Source: Methanomassiliicoccaceae archaeon UBA472 (lineage in GTDB: Archaea; Thermoplasmatota; Thermoplasmata; Methanomassiliicoccales; UBA472). Taken from it: DNA of 28,654 nt. Of the stretch, positions 16,738 through 23,656 are shown piece by piece. The translations under genes and the position numbers were made by a program. The notes below the pieces were generated by a model. The model was not told where the DNA came from. It worked only from the letters and a program-made list of their open reading frames with translations, and searched no databases. The DNA lies in contig DAML01000007.1 of NCBI GenBank assembly GCA_002497075.1, forward strand, positions 2,729-31,382. Reading direction: 5' to 3'. How positions within the stretch are numbered: the stretch's first letter is position 1; the number at the start of each line of letters is the position of its first letter.

Positions 16738-17637
16738 TTAGTCGTCAAGGAGCGGATAATCCATCGTGCGCCCCAGTAAATTGGGGAATACTATGTACAG
16801 GTACATGATCGTGGTAGGCAGAAGGATAGCCATCATCAAAATGCCTAAGGCCAGTACCACGCCCGGAGGAGCATTAAGGATGGACCATAACAAGATACCA
16901 TAAAGCAGGTAGATGAAGGCAAGAACGAACAAACCGGACCATACATACCAACTTCTCTCTCTGATCGTGGTGATCTCCCCGCCCATGAACCTCACCCGGT
17001 GCGTGGTCAGGAAGTTCGTGGGGTCATCGTAATCGACGGTGAACTCGGTCAGAAATATCGAGAACTCCTTGATGCGGTGCGTCTCCACCTCTTCCTTTGC
17101 TGTCACCCTTCGTCCGTCCTTGGTCGACCGGACCAGTGTGAATTTATCGTCCACCTTCGCCCCGCAGCCCGGGCACCGCAACTGCCCGTAAGGGACCTCG
17201 GCATCGCAATGAGGGCAGATCAGGTTGAGCACCGCTTCTTCCGTCACTCTCGGCGTTATCCGCTTGGGGGGCTTGGCCCTGGGGACCAGAGGGGGCTTTT
17301 CGGCCAGCTCGTCCAATATGGCCATGGCCTCCTCCTTTCTGTCCTGAAGGTACAGTATTAGGGCCAAATCCTCCTGGAGCTCCCGAACCCAATCCTCGGA
17401 GCCTTCCGCCAGGCCCAGATCGACCCAGTCCCTGGCTTGGGCGTAATCCTCCATTTTAACATAGGCGACGGCAAGACGATGGCACAGCTCGGCGCGGTCC
17501 TTGTGGCCCTCGGCCAGCTTGTATCGCGCACGGATCTCGTGAACGGTCCGCTCCCAGTTCTCGAGCTCGATCTCGGTCGGACGCGAGGCGCGCTCCGACT
17601 CCCACCTCAGGACCGTGGACTCCTGCCATTCCTCCAT
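16738..17637 (-). CDS. TPR-like, zinc-ribbon membrane protein of unknown function
   Basis: A 299-residue protein. Residues about 27-115 are helical and TPR-like ('RLAVAYVKMEDYAQARDWVD', 'LALILYLQDRKEEAMAIL'). A zinc ribbon follows, Cys141-x2-Cys144 and Cys155-x2-Cys158. After a polar beta segment there are two membrane helices (about 231-253 and 259-284). The N-terminal half should be cytoplasmic. I do not recognise a characterised family. The gene follows a 21-bp palindrome that overlaps its likely TATA box. Confidence 0.65.
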   Translation of the reverse strand: MEEWQESTVLRWESERASRPTEIELENWERTVHEIRARYKLAEGHKDRAELCHRLAVAYVKMEDYAQARDWVDLGLAEGSEDWVRELQEDLALILYLQDRKEEAMAILDELAEKPPLVPRAKPPKRITPRVTEEAVLNLICPHCDAEVPYGQLRCPGCGAKVDDKFTLVRSTKDGRRVTAKEEVETHRIKEFSIFLTEFTVDYDDPTNFLTTHRVRFMGGEITTIRERSWYVWSGLFVLAFIYLLYGILLWSILNAPPGVVLALGILMMAILLPTTIMYLYIVFPNLLGRTMDYPLLDD

Positions 17638-17664
17638 TGGCTTCCCCGTATAGTATCCGGGGAG

Positions 17665-17685
17665 CTAGATAATTAAATTATCTAG
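17665..17685 (-). promoter_or_regulatory. Perfect 21-bp palindrome over a TATA box
   Basis: CTAGATAATT-A-AATTATCTAG has ten perfectly paired bases on each side of a single central base. It lies five bases past the stop of the UroD-type methyltransferase gene and 38 nt (centre) before the ATG of the TPR/zinc-ribbon gene, where a TATA box is expected. It could be a repressor operator or simply a very symmetric TATA box; a terminator is less likely as the stem is AT-rich and no T-run follows. Confidence 0.45.
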
Positions 17686-17689
17686 AGCT

Positions 17690-18811
17690 CTACCATGTAC
17701 CGTAAGTACCGAAGTCCTTGGCCGCCTTGCACAGGGCCATGAGGTTGCCGGGAGGAGTGAACGGAGGCACCTCGCAGGCCGTGCCAAGTATGTAACCCGA
17801 CGGGCACGCCCTTCCCCTCAGGAGCTGGTCGCGGGCCTGTTCGTAGATCTGCATCGGTGTGCCGTTCAGCATCAGCTTGGTATCCACGGTCCCCATGCAG
17901 GTGGCGTACGTTCCGAACTCCTCCACCAGCAGGTCGGATGGGAAGACCTCTCTTCCCTTGTACCCTATGTGCACTATGGTCATGGGGGACCAGACCATCT
18001 CCTCCTTCAGGACCTTGTAATCGGTCTCGTGGTTCCCGCAGAGATGATAGAAGACCTGCGGACCGGCGCCCTTCTGGAAGCAGCTGGTCACGAACTCGTG
18101 CAGATACTTGGCGGAGAACTCCCGGACCAGGTCGTCGGAGAATATGTCGTTGTTGCCCAGCACCGAGCCGGTGGTTATGGCCGCCAGACCGTAGCGGTTG
18201 GCAATTACCTCCGCCCCGTTGGCCGCGGTCTCCATGTACGTGCGGACCAGCACGTGAGCGAGGTCCGGCTCGCTGATCGTCCACATGATGAAGTTCTCCA
18301 GGCCGCAGAGCTGGGCGGCGCTGCCTGTGATGTCCGAGGCGATGGCCAGGGGCGTGAACATCTTGGGCATGTGCTTCTCAACGTAATCGTTGGCGCGGAA
18401 CAGCTGGTTGATGGTCCATCCCTTGGCCAGGTCCTCCGGGCCTGGCACGTGCAGCTTGTCCACGTCCGAGGGGTCGGCGACGATGGTGCCCTCGGGGACG
18501 GGGGGCATGAGGTCCATGTAACGCGTCTTCATCCCCAGCTCCACCAGCCAGGGCAGGGAGAAGTACCAGTGGGTCACCGGCAGCAGGTCGTAGAGCTCCT
18601 GGATGACGGCCACGCAGTGCGCCCCCAGCTCGGGGTTCTCGTAGAACTCGCGTATGGTCTTGCCGCTGGCCACCGCGGCGTGGGAAAGCATCATGGGATC
18701 GACCGGTATGTGACCGTGGTTGGTGCCCATGAAAGGAGAGGCGAAGCGCTTCCTCGCCTCGCCCAGCCATTTCTCGTCTATCGGAGCGAACATATCTTCC
18801 ACGGCGGTCAT
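17690..18811 (-). CDS. UroD/MtaA-type methyltransferase
   Basis: A 373-residue UroD-superfamily protein. The zinc signature of methylcobamide methyltransferases is visible: His256-x-Cys258 in 'FYHLCGN' and a distal Cys346 in 'LGTACEVPP'. True uroporphyrinogen decarboxylases lack this H-x-C pattern, so heme synthesis is unlikely. Relatives (MtaA, MtbA) move methyl groups from a corrinoid protein to coenzyme M. In a cell with H4F the acceptor may be different. No corrinoid protein or substrate-specific methyltransferase is adjacent, so the donor is unknown. ATG 18811 fits a near-leaderless start behind an AT-rich box. Confidence 0.72.
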   Translation of the reverse strand: MTAVEDMFAPIDEKWLGEARKRFASPFMGTNHGHIPVDPMMLSHAAVASGKTIREFYENPELGAHCVAVIQELYDLLPVTHWYFSLPWLVELGMKTRYMDLMPPVPEGTIVADPSDVDKLHVPGPEDLAKGWTINQLFRANDYVEKHMPKMFTPLAIASDITGSAAQLCGLENFIMWTISEPDLAHVLVRTYMETAANGAEVIANRYGLAAITTGSVLGNNDIFSDDLVREFSAKYLHEFVTSCFQKGAGPQVFYHLCGNHETDYKVLKEEMVWSPMTIVHIGYKGREVFPSDLLVEEFGTYATCMGTVDTKLMLNGTPMQIYEQARDQLLRGRACPSGYILGTACEVPPFTPPGNLMALCKAAKDFGTYGTW

Positions 18812-18831
18812 GTTACAGAGCAGGGCACCAG

Positions 18832-18845
18832 GTGATATTTACTAT
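18832..18845 (-). promoter_or_regulatory. TATA-like element for the UroD-type methyltransferase
   Basis: Minus-strand 'gatagtaaatatca' lies about 27 nt before the ATG at 18811. No ribosome binding site is seen, so leaderless initiation is likely. Confidence 0.4.
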
Positions 18846-18892
18846 CTGCGGTCGGGGGAAAGGAAGATAATCCCGCCAGGGAATGATTGTGC

Positions 18893-19432
18893 ATGAGCGG
18901 AGAGTTTGGCATCGTCGATGTTCCGTCCTTGCGATGGGAGCAGCCTAAGTGGACACAGCGCCTGCACCGGCTGGTCTGCGGGGAGACCATCTATGCTACC
19001 ATGGAGTGGCCACAGGCCTTCCGCTCCACGGCCGTGTCGAGTTCCCGCGAGGGGCGGTACACCTTCAAGCGCGGTGGTTTCCTGCATCCGTTCATTACGG
19101 TGCGAAAGCAAGAGTTCGAGATGGACCTTGCCAAACTTTCTCTGGAATGGAAGGGGAACGGTGAGCTGGTCTTTACCAACGCGCAGCGGTTCACCTTCAC
19201 CCGAGAAGGTCTAGCGCGCTTTGATTACCATGTTTCGGATAATCACGGCGAGCACCTGTTCTCCCTGAAGAAGGGTATGTCCGCGATTAAGCACAGCGGG
19301 GAGGTGCACATAACCCCGGCCGGAATGAGCCACAAGGAGATCGCCCTGCTGATCAATTTGGCATGGTACCTGGCGGTGATGGTCACTGAGGACGCGGCCA
19401 CCGCCTCATCCTCCGCCGCGGTGGTCAGCTGA
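18893..19432 (+). CDS. Unrecognised protein, possibly LURP-one/tubby-like barrel
   Basis: A 179-residue soluble protein with no signal peptide or membrane helix. The mid part is rich in short beta strands with basic turns ('YTFKRGGFLHPFITVRKQEFEMD', 'FDYHVSDNHGEHLFSLKKG') and ends in one hydrophobic helix ('ALLINLAWYLAVM'). This layout recalls LURP-one/tubby-like barrels, a weak suggestion only. The ATG at 18893 is preferred to a TTG two codons earlier; AGGGA lies about 10 nt upstream. The gene is convergent with the sulfur-transfer operon. Confidence 0.55.
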   Translation: MSGEFGIVDVPSLRWEQPKWTQRLHRLVCGETIYATMEWPQAFRSTAVSSSREGRYTFKRGGFLHPFITVRKQEFEMDLAKLSLEWKGNGELVFTNAQRFTFTREGLARFDYHVSDNHGEHLFSLKKGMSAIKHSGEVHITPAGMSHKEIALLINLAWYLAVMVTEDAATASSSAAVVS

Positions 19433-19433
19433 A

Positions 19434-19526
19434 CTAGCTTTCCTCGCGATAGGGACCGAGGTCGCGGAACAGGTACATTATCATCCGGGTGAGAGCGGCG
19501 GCCATGCCCCTTTTGACCGGATTCAC
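19434..19526 (-). CDS. Possible 30-residue basic small protein at the end of the sulfur operon
   Basis: A short frame starts with GTG seven bases after the iscU stop and encodes 30 residues (MNPVKRG...MIMYLFRDLGPYREES). It would be an amphipathic, basic peptide. It also has an internal ATG preceded by AAAAGGGG, giving a 23-residue version. There is no homology I can name. It fills the otherwise empty gap between iscU and the convergent gene at 18893. Coding status is uncertain. Confidence 0.3.
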   Translation of the reverse strand: MNPVKRGMAAALTRMIMYLFRDLGPYREES

Positions 19527-19532
19527 CTTGAG

Positions 19533-20168
19533 TCACTTCTTGAACACCAGGTCCACCCTGGTCACGTCCCAGATGGTCTCGATCTTCTCCTTTATCTCTT
19601 CCTTGATGTTGTTGGCGAACTGGTGGTCCTCCGGCAGGTCGACGCTGATGGTGACCACGCCGTCCTTGATGCCCATCTCAGTGACCAGGTTGGTGCGCAC
19701 GATGTCCAGTCCCGTGAGCGGATTGAGCACGTTCTTCAGACGGCGCCTTATCACCTCCAAGGTGGTCGGCACCTTCTCCACGACCAGACCGTGCTTCTCC
19801 TCGTAGTTGGTTATCGCCTCGCGCAATCCTTCGACCGCCAGGACGGAGCAGTGGGATTTGATCTTCGGCAGCCCGCCGAGAGCGTCCGAGGCGTCCTTCC
19901 AGGTGATCTTCTTCGCATCCTCCAACGTCTTTCCCTTGGCCAGTTCGGTGATGATCGAACCGGTGGCGATGTTCGACGCGCAGCCGTAGGATTCGAACTT
20001 CACGTCGGTGATGACCTTGGTCTTCTCGTCCACTTCGATGTAGACCGAGACCATATCGCCGCAGGCCGGGCTGCCCACGGTAGACTTACCGTCCGGGTCG
20101 TCCATCTTCCCCACGTTCCGCGGGTTCTTGAAATGCTCCATGACTATGGCGTTGTACGGCAATGGCAT
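19533..20168 (-). CDS. iscU: IscU-type Fe-S scaffold fused to a DUF59/MIP18-like domain
   Basis: A 211-residue protein. Residues 1-125 are IscU: Cys36 and Asp38 in 'SPACGD', Cys63 in 'YGCASN', Cys107 in 'KSHCSVLA', the three cluster ligands plus the conserved Asp. This part assembles [2Fe-2S] clusters. Residues about 135-211 look like a DUF59/MIP18 domain ('VIRRRLKNVLNPLTGLDIV', 'GIKDGVVTISVDL', 'VTRVDLVF') without the cysteine that many DUF59 proteins carry. It differs from NifU, whose tail is a different CxxC domain. A strong GGAGGT sits eight bases before the ATG inside the end of the iscS-like gene, so the two are coupled. Confidence 0.88.
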   Translation of the reverse strand: MPLPYNAIVMEHFKNPRNVGKMDDPDGKSTVGSPACGDMVSVYIEVDEKTKVITDVKFESYGCASNIATGSIITELAKGKTLEDAKKITWKDASDALGGLPKIKSHCSVLAVEGLREAITNYEEKHGLVVEKVPTTLEVIRRRLKNVLNPLTGLDIVRTNLVTEMGIKDGVVTISVDLPEDHQFANNIKEEIKEKIETIWDVTRVDLVFKK

Positions 20169-20169
20169 A

Positions 20170-21327
20170 TCACTTACCTCCTCTCTTCAACGGGCTGATC
20201 TCCCTCAGCCTCTTCACGATGTCCTTCATGGCCTCCACGACCTCCTGCGCCTCCTCGATGCGGTTGAACCGCCCCAGGGAATAGCGTATGGAGCCGTGGG
20301 CCCGTTCATGGTCCCCACCTATGCCCATGATCACATGGCTCGCTTCCAAGGAACGGCTGAAACAGGCGGAACCGGTGGAGACCTCGATCTCCCTCATGTC
20401 CAGATGCAAGGTTATCGACTCGCCTTCCACGTAGTGGAACGTGACGTTGGCGTTCTGCGGGACGCGCTTGGTGCGGTGACCGTTCAACATGGTGTCCTCC
20501 ACCTCCGACAGCAGGCGGTCGATCAGGACGTCCCTCATCTTCCGGATGCGCTCGTTCTCTTCATCGGTCACCAGCTCCGCGGCCTTGGCGAAACCGACGA
20601 TGCCGGGGATGTTCTCCAGCCCGGCCCGCAGGTTGTTCTCCTGGAACCCGCCGTCCATCCATTTGGAGAATGGCGTACCTTCCTTCACCAGCAATCCTCC
20701 GACGCCTTTCGGCCCGTGTATGGTGTGCGCGCTCATCGTGACCAGGTCCGCCGGCGATCTCCCGTAGTCCGTGGGCACCCGGGCGAAAGCGTGCGTGGCG
20801 TCAGTATGGAAAAGCGCCCCCGCGTCGTGGACGATCTCCCCGATGGCCTTGAGGTCCTGCAGCGTGCCGATCTCCTGATTGGCCTGCTGCACCGAGACCA
20901 GCACGGTCTCTTTGGTCAGGGCGGCCTTCAGCGCTTCCATGTTCAGCATACCGTCGGCGTCGACCGGTAGGTACGTCACCTTATACCCCCGCCGCTCCAA
21001 GGCCTTCGCAGAATTGAGCACCGGAAAGTCCTCGATGGCGCTTACCACGATATGCTTTCCCTTCTTCTCCTGGGCTCTCACCACCCCCTTCAGAGCCATG
21101 TTGGAAGACTCGGTGTCCCCGGAGGTGAAAACCAGTTCCTTATCGGTGACGCCCAGCTTCTGCGCCAATGCCGTCCGGGCGTTGCCCAGCGCTTCCCGGG
21201 CGTCCAGACCCATGGAGTGCCCGAACTCGGACGTAGCTACCGCGTAGGAATCCAGGAAATAGGGTCCCATGACCTCCCAGATCCTCTCATCAAGTCGAGT
21301 GGCGGCCGCGTTGTCCATGTAGATCAT
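20170..21327 (-). CDS. iscS: IscS/NifS-type cysteine desulfurase homologue lacking the PLP lysine
   Basis: A 385-residue class V aminotransferase-fold protein, normal length for IscS. 'MDNAAATRLD', 'FTSGDTESSNMALKG', 'NQEIGTLQDL', 'FHTDATHAF', 'LRAGLENI' and 'SIRYSLGRF' follow the IscS order. Cys322 in 'STGSACFSRSLEAS' matches the catalytic loop Cys. The segment that should read S-x-H-K-x-x-G-P-K-G reads 'SAHTIHGPKG', with Thr202 where E. coli IscS has the PLP-binding Lys206. The His that stacks on PLP (His104) is Asp100, and Gln183 is His179. Archaeoglobus fulgidus IscS is known to lack the same lysine. It may bind IscU and supply a cysteine ligand or persulfide without classical desulfurase chemistry. 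It is in an operon with iscU, dsrE-like and tusA. Confidence 0.85.
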   Translation of the reverse strand: MIYMDNAAATRLDERIWEVMGPYFLDSYAVATSEFGHSMGLDAREALGNARTALAQKLGVTDKELVFTSGDTESSNMALKGVVRAQEKKGKHIVVSAIEDFPVLNSAKALERRGYKVTYLPVDADGMLNMEALKAALTKETVLVSVQQANQEIGTLQDLKAIGEIVHDAGALFHTDATHAFARVPTDYGRSPADLVTMSAHTIHGPKGVGGLLVKEGTPFSKWMDGGFQENNLRAGLENIPGIVGFAKAAELVTDEENERIRKMRDVLIDRLLSEVEDTMLNGHRTKRVPQNANVTFHYVEGESITLHLDMREIEVSTGSACFSRSLEASHVIMGIGGDHERAHGSIRYSLGRFNRIEEAQEVVEAMKDIVKRLREISPLKRGGK

Positions 21328-21336
21328 TGAAGCACC

Positions 21337-21756
21337 TCAGATGAAAAGGGTGATCTGCGCACCCCGCGCCTCGTTCACGTACGTGCCGACCGCCCCGTAC
21401 TCGTCGATCAGGTCCTCCCTGAGATCGGCCTTTGATATCTTCATGACCTCCATGGTCATCTCGCAGGCGATTATCTTCCCGCCCAGCTCCCGGAAGTCGG
21501 CCATGAGCTTGTGCAGCTCCTCGACCCCGGCGGCCTTCATGCGCTTCTTGATCATCCAACGCCCGAGGCCGAACATGTTCATCTTGGACAGAGGACCTTT
21601 CTCAAGACCTCCTTTCTTCAGACGCTCCAGGCCCCAGAAGGTGAAGTAGAGCGACACGTCCATGCCCATGGACAGAGAGCCGGTCCCCAGGATGAGGGCG
21701 CTGTATATCTTGTCCATGTCCCCGCTGTGCACTATGATGGTGGTCTTGTCGGTCAT
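21337..21756 (-). CDS. DsrE-family (DsrE2-like) sulfur carrier protein
   Basis: A 139-residue DsrE/DsrF-fold protein of the DsrE2/peroxiredoxin-like group: 'TTIIVHSGDMDKIYSALILG' first strand and helix, 'SMGMDVSLYFTFWGLERLKKG', then Cys98 in 'KIIACEMTMEVM', where DsrE2 proteins hold persulfide sulfur. The short hydrophobic segments are part of the fold rather than clear membrane helices. It is placed directly after tusA and before the iscS-like gene, so it likely passes sulfane sulfur with TusA. AAGGAG precedes the ATG by seven bases. Confidence 0.85.
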   Translation of the reverse strand: MTDKTTIIVHSGDMDKIYSALILGTGSLSMGMDVSLYFTFWGLERLKKGGLEKGPLSKMNMFGLGRWMIKKRMKAAGVEELHKLMADFRELGGKIIACEMTMEVMKISKADLREDLIDEYGAVGTYVNEARGAQITLFI

Positions 21757-21760
21757 AACA

Positions 21761-21991
21761 TCACTCCTTCACCTTGCGAATGCGGATGGTCCACTTGGGC
21801 CCAGCCTCCCGAACCTCCACCAGCTCCTGACCCAATGCCTCCACGGCCATGGGTATCTCCCTCTTCGAGGCGGGGTGGTCGCCGGTGATCTCCACCACAT
21901 CACCCTTGGAAGCTTTCCTGATCGCCTTCCTCATCTCTATAAGCGGTACGGGACAGTTCTTGCCGGAGCAATCCACCTTTACATCAACCAT
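21761..21991 (-). CDS. tusA: TusA-family sulfur carrier protein
   Basis: A 76-residue protein with the TusA (SirA-like) motif 'NCPVPLIEMRKAI', Cys13-Pro-x-Pro, where the Cys carries persulfide. Later 'GDVVEITGDHPASKREIPMAVEALG' fits the family. It is the first gene of the sulfur-transfer operon; the DsrE-like gene starts five bases after its stop. TusA proteins take sulfur from a desulfurase or DsrE protein and pass it on to tRNA thiolation, molybdopterin or Fe-S routes; which applies here cannot be told. Confidence 0.92.
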   Translation of the reverse strand: MVDVKVDCSGKNCPVPLIEMRKAIRKASKGDVVEITGDHPASKREIPMAVEALGQELVEVREAGPKWTIRIRKVKE

Positions 21992-22021
21992 CGTTAATCC
22001 CAGATAGATTTGGGAGTCGAA

Positions 22022-22033
22022 CGTAATAAAACC
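22022..22033 (-). promoter_or_regulatory. TATA box for the tusA-dsrE-iscS-iscU operon
   Basis: Minus-strand 'ggttttattacg' lies about 36 nt before the tusA ATG, with a leader of about 10 nt predicted. It separates this operon from the metF operon that ends at 22068 on the same strand. Confidence 0.45.
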
Positions 22034-22067
22034 TACCGGTGGAGCCCCCAGTGGAACGGTAAGACCT

Positions 22068-22967
22068 CTAAGGCCTGATGCCGGCCTCGTTCACCAATCT
22101 TGGGATGATGTCCTCCCAGGCGATGGCGGTGATGTGCAACCCGTGCACGCCCTTCACGGACGAAAGCTCGTTCATCGTCTCCACGCAGACGCGGATACCT
22201 TCTTCCTTGGGATCGGACGCTTTTCTCAGACGGTCCACCAGTTCATCGGGAACGCTCATCCCGGCCACCTTGTTCTTCATGAACAGGGCGGCCTTGTGCG
22301 AGCGCAGCGGGATGACCCCGGCGATCATGTGCACCTTCTCGTGGAGACCTTTCTCCACCGCCAGGCTCATGAATCTTTTAAAACGCTCCACGTCCAGAAC
22401 GCACTGGGTCTGCACGAACTGCGCCCCGGCGTCCGCCTTCTTTGCCAACCGAGTAACGCGGAACTCGAAGGGATCGGCGAAAGGGTTCGCCGCGGCGCCT
22501 AGATACAGCTGCGGCGGCTCCGGCAAAGCCTCGCCGGACCAGTTGGTCCCCTTCGTCAGATTACGCAGCACCATCAGTTCCTGGATGGAATCGAGGTCGT
22601 AGACGTTCTTGGCCTGCGGGTGATTGCCGAACACCTGATGGTCGCCGCTGATGCACAGCACGTTCCTTATTCCGAGGGCGCTGGCGCCTATGACATCGCT
22701 CTGCATGGCGATGCGGTTGCGGTCCCGGCAGGTCATCTGCATGACCGGTTCCAGCCCCTCCTGGAGGCATATAACGGACGAGGCGACGCTGGACATGCGT
22801 ACGTTCGCCGCCTGGTTGTCCGTCAGGTTGAAAGCGTGAGCGCTGCCCCTGAGCATGCGGGCCATTTCCCTCAGCCGCTCCGTCTCGCAGGAACGTGGCG
22901 GACCGATCTCGGCGGTCACGGCGAACCGACCTGCGTCGAGCGTTTCCTGCAGCCGGGAGAAGCTCAT
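22068..22967 (-). CDS. metF: Methylene-H4F reductase MetF
   Basis: A 299-residue flavin-binding TIM barrel. 'VTAEIGPPRSCETERLREMA' is the MetF N-terminus, then 'AFNLTDNQAANVRMSS', 'MTCRDRNRIAMQSDVIGA', 'GIRNVLCISGDH' and 'FVQTQCVLDVERFKRFM'. It reduces 5,10-methylene-H4F to 5-methyl-H4F, the substrate of AcsE. The ATG at 22967 overlaps the metV stop (ATGA); an open frame 102 codons longer lies in metV and is not used. As the last gene of the Hdr/Mvh/MetV operon it probably works as part of a larger electron-transfer complex, as in acetogens of the Moorella type. Confidence 0.93.
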   Translation of the reverse strand: MSFSRLQETLDAGRFAVTAEIGPPRSCETERLREMARMLRGSAHAFNLTDNQAANVRMSSVASSVICLQEGLEPVMQMTCRDRNRIAMQSDVIGASALGIRNVLCISGDHQVFGNHPQAKNVYDLDSIQELMVLRNLTKGTNWSGEALPEPPQLYLGAAANPFADPFEFRVTRLAKKADAGAQFVQTQCVLDVERFKRFMSLAVEKGLHEKVHMIAGVIPLRSHKAALFMKNKVAGMSVPDELVDRLRKASDPKEEGIRVCVETMNELSSVKGVHGLHITAIAWEDIIPRLVNEAGIRP

Positions 22968-23656
22968 TTCTCCCCCCTCCATTCCTTCTGCGCTGAACCG
23001 GGCAAGGCCTCCTGGTTCACGATGCGCCTCGGTCCGCCGTTCCGGCTGGGCCTCCAGTCCTTGGGCGGGATGTTGATGTTTAGAAGGTCCAGCCGGCCCT
23101 GCCGTTCCAAAGCCTTGACGATCTGGTCCCAGGCGCACGGGGTGTCCTTGGACACCTCGCAGAGACCGTTCTGGCTTCCGCCGCATGGCCCGTTCAGCAG
23201 ACTTTTTGCGCAGCGGGCTATCGGGCATATCCCCGCCGTTAGATGAATGATGCAGTCGCCGCAGCCGGCGCACTTCTCCGCGAACACGCCCATGCCCTCC
23301 GGCGCCCCCATGTTGGAGGTGTTCACTCCCGGGACGACGATGGCTTCAGGACAAAGATCCTGCACTACCTGCGCTCCGACACCGCAGGCCATGCTGACCA
23401 CCGTCCCTTTGAATTCGTACAGGGGCGTCAGGAACTCATTCTCGCAGGCCCTTTCCACGGTCAGCGTGTCAACCTTCCAGCCCTTGCCCTTCAGCTCCGA
23501 GTGCAAGGCGATAGCTTCGCATACCGCCTTGGATTCCTTCTCCCCTCCGGCGAGGCATATGGCCGTGCATGACCTGCACCCCAGGACCAGTATCTCGTTC
23601 GAACCGTCCAGCATCCCCAGGACCTCGGGCAGCGGCTTCCTCTCGGCGATTATCAT
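22964..23656 (-). CDS. metV: MetV-type zinc/iron-sulfur partner of MetF
   Basis: A 230-residue cysteine-rich protein. N-terminal part 'ILVLGCRSCTAICLAGGEKE'; central 'SMACGVGAQVVQDLCPEAIVVPGVNT'; C-terminal 'CAGCGDC', then 'GICPIARCAKSLLNGPCGG', the MTHFR C-terminal (MetV) signature. MetV binds Fe-S clusters or zinc and couples MetF to other electron carriers in acetogens. It overlaps the mvhD stop (ATGA) and the metF start (ATGA). The upstream extension in the same frame, about 67 codons, lies in mvhD and has no domain. Confidence 0.9.
   Translation of the reverse strand: MIIAERKPLPEVLGMLDGSNEILVLGCRSCTAICLAGGEKESKAVCEAIALHSELKGKGWKVDTLTVERACENEFLTPLYEFKGTVVSMACGVGAQVVQDLCPEAIVVPGVNTSNMGAPEGMGVFAEKCAGCGDCIIHLTAGICPIARCAKSLLNGPCGGSQNGLCEVSKDTPCAWDQIVKALERQGRLDLLNINIPPKDWRPSRNGGPRRIVNQEALPGSAQKEWRGEK

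Noticed and set aside
17690..22070. TAG stops of the UroD-type gene, purH and metF read as pyrrolysine
   Set aside because: Each protein is complete at the TAG by family length. Read-through of the UroD-type gene would add only three residues before TAA, and the other extensions look non-coding.
22968..23273. N-terminal extension of metF by 102 codons
   Set aside because: It lies wholly within metV in another frame and has Arg/Gly/Pro-rich shadow composition; the ATGA overlap at 22964-22967 gives the natural start.
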